Below are positions 37,294 through 45,968 of a stretch of DNA of 64,000 nucleotides, piece after piece. The stretch's first letter is position 1. Each line of letters starts with the position of its first letter. Where the stretch lies: the NCBI GenBank assembly GCA_025800125.1, contig JAOXSF010000001.1:31294-95293 (forward strand), given 5' to 3'. This DNA comes from Marinobacterium sp. (lineage in GTDB: Bacteria; Pseudomonadota; Gammaproteobacteria; Pseudomonadales; Balneatricaceae). Under the pieces are notes generated by a model. It ran no database searches. It had not been told where the DNA came from and saw nothing but the letters and a program-made list of their open reading frames with translations. The translations under genes were made by a program, and so were the position numbers.

Positions 37294-37722
37294 CTACTTG
37301 ATCATTACCCGGTCTTTACCCAGAAACTCGGGGGCTTGCACTGAAATCACTTTCAGTGGAATGTCGGAGGTGACTGTAACTGCGTGTGGTGTACCTTCCG
37401 GGATACGAATGTAGTCCCCTGCCGCGATTTTCATCATCTGCTCGCCCATCTGAAAATCTCCACTGCCTTCCAGCACGTACAGTGTTTCAGTGTGAAAATC
37501 ATGTTTATGAAGGGGCACCTTGTTCTTCACGAAGATAACAAAATCGGTTGAAAGTTTATCGGTACCCAGCTTGATGACATGTATATTTTTCAGGTCAGAA
37601 GGCGCTTTGATTGCATCGAGTGATTGGTGCTCTGCTTGTGCCTGCCCGGCTATCATCATGCCTGTGAAAGCCAGTGTTGTTACAAGGCTTTTTACCAACG
37701 GCCCTTTTCGGGAAAACTTCAT
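37294..37722 (-). CDS. Periplasmic cupin-domain protein
   Basis: The 142-residue protein has a signal peptide ending in GQAQA and a single cupin barrel (about 55-130). Cupin motif 1 reads PLHKHDFHTETLYVLEGSG, giving His, His, Glu metal ligands, and motif 2 reads IPEGTPHAV with the last His. The fold usually binds a transition metal; the role may be binding or an oxygenase-like reaction, and nothing in the neighbourhood specifies it. The minus-strand ATG follows an AGGACTAGAG leader. The gap 37003-37293 before it shows only a C-run/G-run hairpin near 37083-37099 with no T-run. Confidence 0.8.
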   Translation of the reverse strand: MKFSRKGPLVKSLVTTLAFTGMMIAGQAQAEHQSLDAIKAPSDLKNIHVIKLGTDKLSTDFVIFVKNKVPLHKHDFHTETLYVLEGSGDFQMGEQMMKIAAGDYIRIPEGTPHAVTVTSDIPLKVISVQAPEFLGKDRVMIK

Positions 37723-38776
37723 CTCTAGTCCTTAAGTTTCAGAGTCCTGAGTACAGCCCATGTTAATCAGTGGCTGTGTCAGCAGCTTCGCCGATTTTGG
37801 CGGCGAACACCATCCGACTCTTGAACGACATCCGACTCTTGAGCTACATCCTGCTCTTGAACAACGTCTGGTTCTGGCTGATTCAGTAGACATAGAACTC
37901 AATCACTTCACGTAATGCAACGCAGCAGGCCATTCACTATGTTGCACCTGTTGGTGGGAAAGGACACTTGTATCAGTACATCGCCTAGGTTCCTGTTATC
38001 CGTGTTACTGTCGAGTATGTAAGCAGTCACATGCTTCAGAAATACCATATTAAAAGGCGTAGTCTGTTGCTGCTCTATGTCGTTCTCTATCCGGTGGTGG
38101 AGTGGTCGGAAGGTTTTGAGACCTGGAGAAACCCGTACCTGGAGCATGATGCCTGCTATATAAATGGCGACGTGTACAGCTGTCTGAGTGTCAAGAAAAC
38201 CATCAGCAAGCTGATCAAACTGCGTTCGTTTGTTAATTCAGGTTGTGAGCCAGGGCTGAGTGTGGCTATAGGGTTTATTCATTACGCGTAATTGGGAGCG
38301 TTTCTCACCTTGCTGAAGCCTCTGCCTGTCAGATTGAAAACGCTCCGAACCGGGTATTTTCAGCGCTGAAGTAACCACTTCAACCGGGTGTTATCGCGGG
38401 GCTGATTACAGCCTGTAATCAGCTCTGTTTTGCCCGTCAATTTTTCGCTGCAGTAAATACCTGCTTTCACTCTGGCCCCTGTACCTGCAACTTCAGGATA
38501 ACAGGGAAGGTTTACATCACCAGGCTGTCAGGAAATGGTCACTTACAGGGGGTGAGTGGAGGCTTAGCCCCCTGGCGGGCGGTTCAGCAGCATGGTTGTC
38601 TCTGTTTTGTTGTTGCAGCAGAACCATCTGGTTGTATGTTGGTGCTTACTTTCATGGCTGTATCTGACACAGATAACGGGCTTTCTTTGAGAAAAATAAC
38701 AGACTTTCCGTGCCTCGCCTGAGGATGATGGTATAAAGCGCAGCATCATTCTTTGTTTTGTCCTGTGAGTCTGATC
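37723..38776. other. Long intergenic region with no convincing gene
   Basis: About 1 kb separates the divergent cupin and rsuA genes. It contains an 18-bp tandem repeat near 37811. The 86-codon frame at 38031-38291 has no ribosome site, is rich in Tyr, Cys and Arg, and resembles nothing I know, so it is not called. The rest is unremarkable. Confidence 0.6.
37811..37864. repeat. Three tandem 18-bp units
   Basis: CATCCGACTCTTGAACGA is followed by two copies with three to four substitutions, then a decayed fourth. It lies about 90 bases upstream of the cupin gene. Confidence 0.88.
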
Positions 38777-39511
38777 ATGCGTCTTGATCGCTTTATCTGT
38801 AAAAGTACTGAGCTGTCTCGTGCGCAGGCTGCTGTTATTATTCACGCTGGTCGGGTGGCAGTTAATGGTGAACCGTTGTGTGATGAGCGGGCGCAGGTGC
38901 ATGAGAGTAACCGGATTACGCTGGATGATCAGGTGCTGCAGCCCCGCCCTTTTCGTTACATCATGTTGCATAAACCGGCGGGGATGATCTGCTCGAATGT
39001 GGATGAGTACTACGCTTCTGTGTTTCGTCTGTTATCGGTTGAGCATCCGGATGAACTGCACATCGTCGGGCGTCTGGATGTTGATACTACCGGCCTGGTA
39101 TTGCTGACTGATGATGGTCGCTGGTCATTTGCCATTACCAATCCGAAATCCGATTGCAGCAAGGTATATCGGGTGACGCTACGTGACCCGATCAGCACCG
39201 CGTCACAGACAGAAGTCTTACAACAGCGTCTGATACAGGGGATTAAGTTACAGGGGGAAGCTCTGCCAACTCGCCCTGCCCTTCTGACAGTGCTGAGTGA
39301 GTATCAGGTACTATTGACCCTCAGTGAGGGCAAATTTCACCAGGTAAAGCGAATGGTTGCAGCGCTTGGCAACCGGGTACGGCAGTTGCATCGGGTGCAG
39401 ATTGGCAGGCTGAAGCTGGATATAGCCGAGGGAGAATGGCGCCATCTCAGTGAGGAAGAGGCACTCAGAAGTGCTGATACGAACAGGATTGAGGCTGTCA
39501 GAACTCTGTAG
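38777..39511 (+). CDS. rsuA: 16S rRNA pseudouridine(516) synthase RsuA
   Basis: RsuA isomerises U516 of 16S rRNA. The 244-residue product starts MRLDRFICKSTELSRAQ at 38777, matching the S4 RNA-binding domain start of the family, so the in-frame start at 38753 is not used. The catalytic Asp is in GRLDVDTTGLVLLTDDG. Other family blocks are MLHKPAGMICS, CSKVYRVTL and EGKFHQVKRMVAALGN. It is an isolated gene. Confidence 0.93.
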   Translation: MRLDRFICKSTELSRAQAAVIIHAGRVAVNGEPLCDERAQVHESNRITLDDQVLQPRPFRYIMLHKPAGMICSNVDEYYASVFRLLSVEHPDELHIVGRLDVDTTGLVLLTDDGRWSFAITNPKSDCSKVYRVTLRDPISTASQTEVLQQRLIQGIKLQGEALPTRPALLTVLSEYQVLLTLSEGKFHQVKRMVAALGNRVRQLHRVQIGRLKLDIAEGEWRHLSEEEALRSADTNRIEAVRTL

Positions 39512-39522
39512 TTACAGGGAAT

Positions 39523-39548
39523 CAGGGGCTGATGGATGACAGCCCCTG
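39523..39548. terminator. Hairpin between convergent genes
   Basis: CAGGGGCTG / CAGCCCCTG around an eight-base loop lies between the rsuA stop and the stop of the convergent thioredoxin-like gene. It has no T-run on either side, so a terminator role is only likely. Confidence 0.5.
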
Positions 39549-39560
39549 AACCGGTCGGGC

Positions 39561-39794
39561 TTATTTCAGCCAGCTTTCTATATCCGCCCGTAACGGGATA
39601 CTGCCGCTATGTACCAGCTGGTCATCAATTACCACGGCCGGAGTACGCATCACCTGATACTGCATGATGACCTCCGGCGAGGTTTCTTTGGTGACAGTAA
39701 CCGGTTGCCTCAGTTCGGCGGCGATTTTCTCAATGATGTCGGCAGCTTTGCTGCATTTACTGCAACCGGTGCCCAGTACTTTGATCTGTTTCAT
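39561..39794 (-). CDS. Small thioredoxin-family redox protein
   Basis: The 77-residue protein is a glutaredoxin-sized thioredoxin fold (MTH895-like). The active site CSKC sits at residues 11-14 in LGTGCSKCSKAADI, and cis-Pro in VMRTPAVVIDDQ. Proteins of this kind are often encoded beside permeases of the ArsP/DUF318 type, as here. It may reduce or bind arsenical or metal ligands for the permease; this is context inference. The permease gene lies upstream on the same strand with a 91-base gap. Confidence 0.85.
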   Translation of the reverse strand: MKQIKVLGTGCSKCSKAADIIEKIAAELRQPVTVTKETSPEVIMQYQVMRTPAVVIDDQLVHSGSIPLRADIESWLK

Positions 39795-39885
39795 GTCAGA
39801 CTCCTTATCTTAGGTTCTAAAGGTCAGTGCCTGGAAGTTAGTGCTTGAAAGTCGGTTTTTAATTGCCTGTTGAGGAATGGTCATA

Positions 39886-40887
39886 TCAGATAAATGGGGT
39901 CAGTAGATTGAATACCCAGCCGACCAGGGTGAAGGCAATCAGCAGCATAAAGAAAACAAGGGCCAGCAGACGCAGCCGCATCACCCGTTTCAGCAGAATA
40001 AACTCAGGAAAACTGGCGGCAACAGTGCTCATACAGAAGGCCAGAGTCGTACCTGCTGGCAGGCCATGATTTATCAGGCTTTCCATCACTGGAATCACGC
40101 CCGTGGCGTTGGAATAGAGTGGTATACCCAGTAGAACTGCTGCGGGTACCGACCACCACTGGCCGCCGCCCAGATGTTGTTCTATCCAGTTGTCGGGTAC
40201 AAAACCATGCAGTGCGGCTCCTAGCCCGACGCCGATAATCACCCACTTCCAGACCCGGCCGAAAATCTCCAGCGTTTCATCACGGGCAAACTGATGGCGT
40301 TGTTGCAGGTTCATCACTGGCTGATGGTTATCAGCTGAGTTATCGCTGTCTGTGGCCCTGGCCTGGCCCTGTTCCAGCGCTCTGGCAGCAAAGTCCTGTA
40401 ACCAGCGTTCTGCTTTCAGAGCATCCAGCACCAGCCCGCCAATCATGCCTATGGTCATACCGATCAGCACATACAGCAGGGTGAACTTCCAGCCCAGCAG
40501 GCTGAGCAGCAGTAACACTGCCACTTCGTTGATCAGTGGCGAGGTCAGCAGGAATGACATGGTAATCCCCACAGGAATTCCCGCTGAGGTAAATCCCAGG
40601 AAAACCGGAATGCTTGAGCAGGAACAGAATGGCGTAATTGCGCCAAAGCCTGAGCCCATCAGGTAACCAAAACCACGGTGACGACCGGCAAGATAGTTAC
40701 GCACCCGTTCAACATTCAGTGAGGCGCGTACCAGCGCGATCAGATAGATCATCACCAGTAACAGCACAAAAATCTTGCTGCTGTCTTCAATAAAAAAGTG
40801 CAGGGCCGTACCTGCTTTACTGGTGGGCGACAACCCTGGCAACTCATAGGCCAGCCAGTCAGCCATCCGGGTGAAGATTTCAAACAT
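39886..40887 (-). CDS. ArsP/DUF318-family permease
   Basis: The 333-residue membrane protein has about eight transmembrane helices in two halves joined by a charged cytoplasmic loop (about 185-215). The first half carries AITPFCSCSSIPVFLGFTSA, the conserved Cys block of the family, and SFLLTSPLINEVAVLLLLS. The second half has GIPLYSNATGVIPVMESL. ArsP members export trivalent organoarsenicals; others are linked to copper. No ArsR-type regulator is adjacent; instead the upstream side is occupied by transposase debris. Confidence 0.82.
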   Translation of the reverse strand: MFEIFTRMADWLAYELPGLSPTSKAGTALHFFIEDSSKIFVLLLVMIYLIALVRASLNVERVRNYLAGRHRGFGYLMGSGFGAITPFCSCSSIPVFLGFTSAGIPVGITMSFLLTSPLINEVAVLLLLSLLGWKFTLLYVLIGMTIGMIGGLVLDALKAERWLQDFAARALEQGQARATDSDNSADNHQPVMNLQQRHQFARDETLEIFGRVWKWVIIGVGLGAALHGFVPDNWIEQHLGGGQWWSVPAAVLLGIPLYSNATGVIPVMESLINHGLPAGTTLAFCMSTVAASFPEFILLKRVMRLRLLALVFFMLLIAFTLVGWVFNLLTPFI

Positions 40888-41095
40888 CAGCGATCACCTT
40901 GGCCTGGTTCAGAACGTTTTCTGAATAAAGAAACATCAGGTATTTCTAATTTATTACTTAGTTTGTATATATGCAATAGCGAATATATGGTTTTTTGTAT
41001 ATATGGGTGAATGGCAGTGTAACGCTCCCCTAAAATCAGATCAGCGTTAACTGGAGTTCTCCGGCATACTGCAACCATGCAAAGGAAAGCAACAC

Positions 41096-41693
41096 ATGCG
41101 TAAATCACGTTTCTCAGAATCACAGATCGTACAGATTCTGAAGTCAGTCGAAGCAGGACGAACTGTTAAGGAAGTCTGTCGTGAACGCGGCATTTCTGAC
41201 GCTACCTGCTACAACTGGAAATCAAAGTACGGAGGCATGGAAGCATCGGATATCTTCACCAGCTCAGTATTCGGCCAGCGTGTCGAGCCATTGGTATTCA
41301 GATCGGTTTACTGCTATCAGCCTGATACATCGCGTGCCGAGCCCGTTATCTCGATGCTGGCAGAAGTGGTCGAGCGTTAACCCCGCTGGTGCTTCACAAA
41401 GCTGTTCCTGAAACTGAGAGAGCGTGGCTTTTCATGGAATTATAAGCGGGTTTACAGGGTGTATAGCTTGAGCGAGTTGTAGCGTGGTATGGATTACCGT
41501 CAGCTATCCGTGTCGATAACGGCCCCGAGTTCATTTCAATCGCACCTATCGCACCTATCGCACCTATCGCACCGAGGTGATGGACTTTCACCTGTTCAGG
41601 ACATTTACAGAAGTACGCGGGATCACGGACCAATGGCTGAACGATTACAACGGTGAACGACCTCACGAGTCATTGGGTGACCTGTCTCCCTGA
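41096..41693 (+). pseudogene. Decayed IS3-family transposase (orfA/orfB fragments)
   Basis: The first 50 codons encode an IS3-type OrfA helix-turn-helix: MRKSRFSESQIVQILKSVE, then RGISDATCYNWKSKYGG. The frame then drifts. Scattered OrfB pieces follow in order: LRERGFSWNYKRVYRVY (about 41409-41462), LPSAIRVDNGPEFIS with one catalytic Asp, and DQWLNDYNGERPHESLGDLSP before a stop at about 41693. Most of the integrase core, including other catalytic acids, is gone. A 9-bp repeat has expanded within it. No clear terminal inverted repeats were found. Confidence 0.88.
41539..41573. repeat. Four tandem 9-bp units in the transposase remnant
   Basis: ATCGCACCT is repeated four times (last copy one base short) between the DNGPEF and DFHLF parts of the old OrfB. 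Confidence 0.92.
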
Positions 41694-42057
41694 GCTTGCC
41701 TGGTTCAACAAACCAACACGGAGAGCCCTGGGTATTGCTGGTAGTAAAAAAGGGAGGTTTGCACATTCTTCCGGGAATGCCAGCGACCTTATACACACCT
41801 CAACAACATACCTGCGACAACCCGTCACAGTTTCCTGAATATCACGACATGCTAGTCTGGCTGCGCTAAGACGCCTGTCGTGTCGCGCTTTTCTCCCAGG
41901 TACGGTGGTTATTGCAACGCTGTGCTTACAATCTTTACAACATTGGCAGGTAATATTTACAAGATTGTAAATGCAAATGATTCGCAAATAGATTACTATG
42001 CGGTCAGATCAACGCCGGTGGCGGTTGTGGCCACCCGAATATCAACTGGAAAAACTA
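41694..42057. other. Intergenic region upstream of the TonB cluster
   Basis: This 364-base stretch lies between the decayed transposase and the DUF3450 gene. It becomes AT-rich from about 41930 and holds the Fur-box-like site. No coding sequence is believed. Confidence 0.7.
41972..41986. promoter_or_regulatory. Fur-box-like site upstream of the TonB cluster
   Basis: TGCAAAT-G-ATTCGCA fits the 7-1-7 Fur palindrome TGATAAT-n-ATTATCA at 10 of 14 positions and lies about 72 bases before the first gene of the TonB cluster. Iron repression through Fur is therefore likely. Confidence 0.6.
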
Positions 42058-42885
42058 ATGGCTAAGTCGTTATTTCACCTTTGCTATGGCCGTCAGGCCG
42101 GTGCTGTATTGCTACTGGCACTGTCACCGCTGGTGTCGCTACAGGCGGCGGATGTGGTACAGCAGGCCACAGCGGTGGCAGAGAAAAGTCACCAGAGTGC
42201 CGCCCGTTCACAGCAGAAGATAAATCAGCTGGATGAGCAGACCCGTGCTGCCTATGACGAGTTTCGCGCCACTGAGCGCCAGGCAGAACTGGTGGAAGCC
42301 TATAACCGTCAGCTGGAAAAACTGGTGCGGGCGCAACAGGGTGAGATTGACGCATTGAATGGCCAGATCAGCTCGCTGGAGCAGACAGAGCAGGCTGTGC
42401 TGCCGATGCTGGCGCGGATGGTTGAGATGCTGGGGCGTTTCGTGGCTGCGGACACACCGTTTCTGCCGGATGAGCGCCGGCAGCGCATCGGAAAACTGCA
42501 AGCTCTGGTCGAGCGGGCGGATGTCAGCCTGGCAGAAAAATACCGCCAGATTCTTGAGGCCTGGCTGATTGAAGTGGACTACGGCCGTACCCTGGAAGCC
42601 TACACTGGCGAACTGGTGTACAACGGTCAGGGCCGTCAGGTTACTTTCTTACGGCTGGGGCGTGCGGCGCTTTACTACCAGACACTGGATGGCCGTGAAA
42701 GTGGTTTATGGCAGCGTGACAGCAACAGCTGGAAAATGCTGACTGCCAGTGAAAACCCGGTACTGGATAAGGCGATCCGTATCGCCTGGCAGCAGGCTGT
42801 ACCTGAACTGCTGACATTACCATTGCCTGTTCCGCAGGCTGTTTCACAGGCGTCTGTTCAAGCAACCGCAGCGGAGGTGGAATAA
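42058..42885 (+). CDS. DUF3450 protein of TonB2-type system
   Basis: The 275-residue periplasmic protein has a signal peptide (LLLALSPLVSLQA) and a long coiled-coil segment (about 35-125, rich in Gln, Glu and Leu). The DUF3450 core follows, with FLPDERRQRIGKLQALV and the late LGRAALYYQTLDGRESGLW block. In other gammaproteobacteria this family is always beside TtpC-ExbB-ExbD-TonB, where it is thought to assist the motor. The ATG at 42058 is preferred to an in-frame start at 41998 because it gives the signal peptide directly. Its TAA overlaps the next start by one base. Confidence 0.85.
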   Translation: MAKSLFHLCYGRQAGAVLLLALSPLVSLQAADVVQQATAVAEKSHQSAARSQQKINQLDEQTRAAYDEFRATERQAELVEAYNRQLEKLVRAQQGEIDALNGQISSLEQTEQAVLPMLARMVEMLGRFVAADTPFLPDERRQRIGKLQALVERADVSLAEKYRQILEAWLIEVDYGRTLEAYTGELVYNGQGRQVTFLRLGRAALYYQTLDGRESGLWQRDSNSWKMLTASENPVLDKAIRIAWQQAVPELLTLPLPVPQAVSQASVQATAAEVE

Positions 42886-44372
42886 TGATGGGTCAGACAC
42901 TGATGCCGGTACTTGCCGGTGGTTTGATGCTGGCGTTGATGCTGTTGCCTGCGGGCCCTGCACACTCTGCCCAGGGGCAGAATCTGGATAACCTGTTACA
43001 GGAAGTACGTCAGTTTCAGCGTGAAGACAGCCGTATTGATCGCAGTCGTGAGCAGGAATTTGGCCTCAAGCTGGCGGAACAGCAACAGCAGCTGGATCGC
43101 AGTAAAAACCGGCTGGAACAGGCTCAGCAGCGGCAGGAAGAACTCAAGCAGGCTTTTGACGGTAATGAAGCGATGTTGCTGAAACTGACGGAAAAGTTGC
43201 GTCAGCGTTCCGGCCAGCTGGGTGAAGTGTTTGGCGTGGTCAAACAGAACGCCCGTGAATTGCAGGGCCAGTTGCAGGACTCCATGGTCAGCGCTCAGCT
43301 GCCCCAGCGGACAGCGCTGCTGTCCTTTGCTGATAGCAAACGCATTCCAACGCTGGATGAGCTGGAAACCCTGTGGTTTGTGTTGCAACAGGAAGCAACA
43401 GAGTCAGGCCGTGTGGCAAAATTTGATAGCGAGATTATCGCGGCAGATGGTAGTCGCAAAACCGCTGAAGTTGTGCGCATCGGTACTTTTACGGCGGTTA
43501 GCGCAGAAGGACAGTACCTGAACTACCTGCCAGCTTCCGAAACGCTGGCCGAGCTACCGCGCCAGCCTGGTGCGGGTGATCAACAGCAGGCCGCCGCTTT
43601 TGTTGCCGGTAACAGTCAGGCGCTGATGTTCGACCCGACCCGTGGTTCCTTGCTGGGGCTGCTGGACCAGGTGCCAACGCTGGAGCAGCGTCTGCATCAG
43701 GGTGGCTATGTGGGTTATATCATCCTGGGGCTGGGTGCCATTGGTTTGCTGGTCGCCCTGCTGCGCCTGTTGCTGCTGGGCATCACCGGGCTACAGGTAA
43801 GTGCGCAGTTGCGTAAGCCGGAAAAACTGTCTGCCCGTAACCCGCTGGGCCGGGTACTGCAATCTGCCGAAGCAGGCAATAACAGACAGCTGCCGCTGGA
43901 AGAACTGGAACTGCAGATGGACGAAGCCATTCTGCGTGAAGTACCGAAGCTGGAGCGTGGCCAGAGCCTGATCAAGTTGCTGGCTGCGGTGGCACCGTTG
44001 CTTGGGCTGCTCGGTACAGTGACGGGCATGATCGGCACCTTCCAGAGCATCACCCTGTTTGGCACCAGTGACCCGAAACTGATGGCCGGTGGTATCTCGC
44101 AGGCGCTGATTACTACCGTGTTTGGTCTGATTGTGGCGATTCCGCTACTGTTCAGTCATAGCCTGCTGAGCAGCCGCAGCAAGGCACTGATCATGATTCT
44201 GCAGCGTAAGAGTCTGGGGGTACTGGCGCAGCATCGCAGTCAGCAGCGGGCTGGTAACCTTGAGGTCGGTCATGTGCACAAGGATGATGCTCCGACAGCT
44301 GCTGTATCTGATACCTCTGCAACTGATTTACCACTGAACACAGTGGAGCCTGAGCGCAATGTGGTTGCCTGA
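42885..44372 (+). CDS. TtpC-type MotA/TolQ/ExbB family protein
   Basis: The 495-residue protein is the large ExbB-like subunit of the TonB2 system. It has a signal peptide, a periplasmic coiled-coil domain (about 30-130, Gln/Glu/Arg-rich), a globular periplasmic part, then three transmembrane helices of the MotA/TolQ/ExbB domain (about 275-450). Recognisable there are GLLGTVTGMIGTFQSITLFG and KLMAGGISQALITTVFGL. In Vibrio TtpC is needed for TonB2-driven uptake. A GGAGG site precedes the start, which overlaps the preceding stop. The C-terminus overlaps exbB by 14 bases. Confidence 0.88.
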   Translation: MMGQTLMPVLAGGLMLALMLLPAGPAHSAQGQNLDNLLQEVRQFQREDSRIDRSREQEFGLKLAEQQQQLDRSKNRLEQAQQRQEELKQAFDGNEAMLLKLTEKLRQRSGQLGEVFGVVKQNARELQGQLQDSMVSAQLPQRTALLSFADSKRIPTLDELETLWFVLQQEATESGRVAKFDSEIIAADGSRKTAEVVRIGTFTAVSAEGQYLNYLPASETLAELPRQPGAGDQQQAAAFVAGNSQALMFDPTRGSLLGLLDQVPTLEQRLHQGGYVGYIILGLGAIGLLVALLRLLLLGITGLQVSAQLRKPEKLSARNPLGRVLQSAEAGNNRQLPLEELELQMDEAILREVPKLERGQSLIKLLAAVAPLLGLLGTVTGMIGTFQSITLFGTSDPKLMAGGISQALITTVFGLIVAIPLLFSHSLLSSRSKALIMILQRKSLGVLAQHRSQQRAGNLEVGHVHKDDAPTAAVSDTSATDLPLNTVEPERNVVA

Positions 44373-44877
44373 CCTGATCGACTTTCAGCTGGCGCTGGAG
44401 CAGTTTTTCAGCGCGGGTGGCTGGGTGCTGTACGTCATTCTGGGTCTTTGTGTCGTGCTCTGGACGCTGTTGCTGGAGCGACTCTGGTTCCGTTATATCA
44501 GCTACCCGCGCCAGTGCCGTGCAGGCATGGTCAGGTTATCCGCAGGTGCGCCTTACTGGCAGTTCCAGAGCTTGCAGTGCGACCTGCAGCTGGCACTGGA
44601 ACAGCAGATGCCGCTGATTCGTACTCTGATCGCTCTCTGTCCGCTGGTCGGGCTGCTGGGCACTGTGACCGGGATGATTCAGGTGTTTGATGCGCTGGCA
44701 CTTAATGGTACTGGTAATCCGCGCCTGATGGCTGCGGGTATTGCACGTGCCACTTTGCCAACGCTGGCTGGTATGGCGGTTGCTGTCAGTGGCTTGCTGC
44801 TGTTCAGCCGACTGACTAGCTGGCGTGATCGAGAACTCAATCTGCTGCAGGGTCGCCTGCAGGAGGCGATGAAATGA
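44359..44877 (+). CDS. exbB: ExbB-like proton channel subunit (TonB2 system)
   Basis: This 172-residue small ExbB/TolQ protein has three membrane helices. A first helix (GGWVLYVILGLCVVLWTLLL) follows a short N-terminal stretch, and the second and third helices include LCPLVGLLGTVTGMIQVFD and AAGIARATLPTLAGMAVAVSG. With ExbD it forms the proton channel that energises TonB. The start overlaps ttpC by 14 bases and the end overlaps exbD by four (ATGA), a tightly coupled operon. Confidence 0.93.
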   Translation: MWLPDLIDFQLALEQFFSAGGWVLYVILGLCVVLWTLLLERLWFRYISYPRQCRAGMVRLSAGAPYWQFQSLQCDLQLALEQQMPLIRTLIALCPLVGLLGTVTGMIQVFDALALNGTGNPRLMAAGIARATLPTLAGMAVAVSGLLLFSRLTSWRDRELNLLQGRLQEAMK

Positions 44878-45284
44878 GAAGCCGTAATCTGCTCGGTACG
44901 CAGCAGGAAGACGCCGGTATCGATATGACCCCGATGCTCGATATCGTTTTTATCATGCTGATCTTTTTTATTGTGTCGACGTCGTTTATTCGCGAAGCGG
45001 GTATTGATGTGAACCGCCCCAATGCCCAGACCAGCGAATCAAAAACCAAAAGTGCGGTAATGCTGGCGATCAGTGCCAGCAATGAGATCTGGCTGGATCG
45101 TCAGCAGGTTGATATTCGTATGGTGCGCCCGTCACTGGAACGTATGAAAGCGGAGCAGGCTGACATCAGCGTCGTGGTGCAGGCTGACGAAGACTCGACC
45201 ACAGGGCAGCTGGTGAAGGTGCTGGATCAGCTGCGACTTGCCCGGGTGCAGTATGCGGTTGCGACTCGCTCGGGAGCGCAGTAA
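44874..45284 (+). CDS. exbD: ExbD-like subunit (TonB2 system)
   Basis: This 136-residue protein has one N-terminal transmembrane helix containing the essential Asp: IDMTPMLDIVFIMLIFFIV, then STSF. The periplasmic domain follows to VQYAVATRSGAQ. It pairs with ExbB to couple proton flow to TonB. The start overlaps exbB by four bases. Confidence 0.93.
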   Translation: MRSRNLLGTQQEDAGIDMTPMLDIVFIMLIFFIVSTSFIREAGIDVNRPNAQTSESKTKSAVMLAISASNEIWLDRQQVDIRMVRPSLERMKAEQADISVVVQADEDSTTGQLVKVLDQLRLARVQYAVATRSGAQ

Positions 45285-45326
45285 GCATGTTGAGGGCTCA
45301 GATGAGATGTTGAGGAGCCAGAAAAG

Positions 45327-45968
45327 ATGTTGAGAACGCTGGCCATGTTGCCGGTGGCCGTTGCGCTGTCACTGACACTGTTTCTTGGATTATACCAGCT
45401 GGCCGGGCTTGGACGGGCGCAGCAGAAAACGGCTGAGCCGAACCCACAGTTTGATTTTTTGCAGGTACGTCGTGATACCAGCGCTGAGCTGCTGGAACGC
45501 AGCCGTCCAGAGCCGCCGCCAGAAACGCAGACCGAACCGATGCCGGATATGCCCAGTTTTCAGACTGATAGCCCGCAGCCGATTGATGCACCGCAGCTGG
45601 AAGTTGAAATGCCTCATATTGAGCTGGGGCTGAAACTGGACGTGAAGCCAAGCCTGGCAGGCCTGCAGGCCCCGGCTATGCCAACGGTAGACCGCAGTGC
45701 TATTCCACTGGTGAGGGTGCCGCCACGGTATCCACGTCGGGCGATTCGTCGAGGGCTGGAAGGTGCGGTGACGGTGGAGTTTACCGTGAACCCGGATGGC
45801 ACCGTGAAACCGGGCTCCATCAAGGTGATCAAGTCAGATCCGCCAGGTGTATTTGATAAGGCGGTGAAAAAATCCATCCTGCGCTGGCGGTTTAAATCCC
45901 GCACTCGTCACGGCCAGCCGGTGGAGTTCCGTGCCCAGCAGACGCTGGAGTTCAAACTGGAGAAATGA
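45327..45968 (+). CDS. tonB: TonB energy transducer (TonB2 type)
   Basis: The 213-residue protein has an N-terminal membrane anchor (LPVAVALSLTLFLGLYQL), a Pro/Glu-rich spacer (RPEPPPETQTEPMPDMP), and a C-terminal TonB domain (about 125-213) with PPRYPRRAIRRGLEGAVTVE, FTVNPDGTVKPGS and ILRWRF. It contacts TonB boxes of outer-membrane receptors such as the one at 48632. The anchor lacks the SHLS histidine of E. coli TonB, as is usual in TonB2 proteins. Imperfect repeats of ATGTTGAGG lie before the start. It overlaps the TPR gene by four bases. Confidence 0.92.
   Translation: MLRTLAMLPVAVALSLTLFLGLYQLAGLGRAQQKTAEPNPQFDFLQVRRDTSAELLERSRPEPPPETQTEPMPDMPSFQTDSPQPIDAPQLEVEMPHIELGLKLDVKPSLAGLQAPAMPTVDRSAIPLVRVPPRYPRRAIRRGLEGAVTVEFTVNPDGTVKPGSIKVIKSDPPGVFDKAVKKSILRWRFKSRTRHGQPVEFRAQQTLEFKLEK

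Noticed and set aside
38031..38291. An 86-codon plus-strand frame in the long gap before rsuA
   Set aside because: No ribosome site, odd composition and no recognisable family; could be a real small gene but unsupported.
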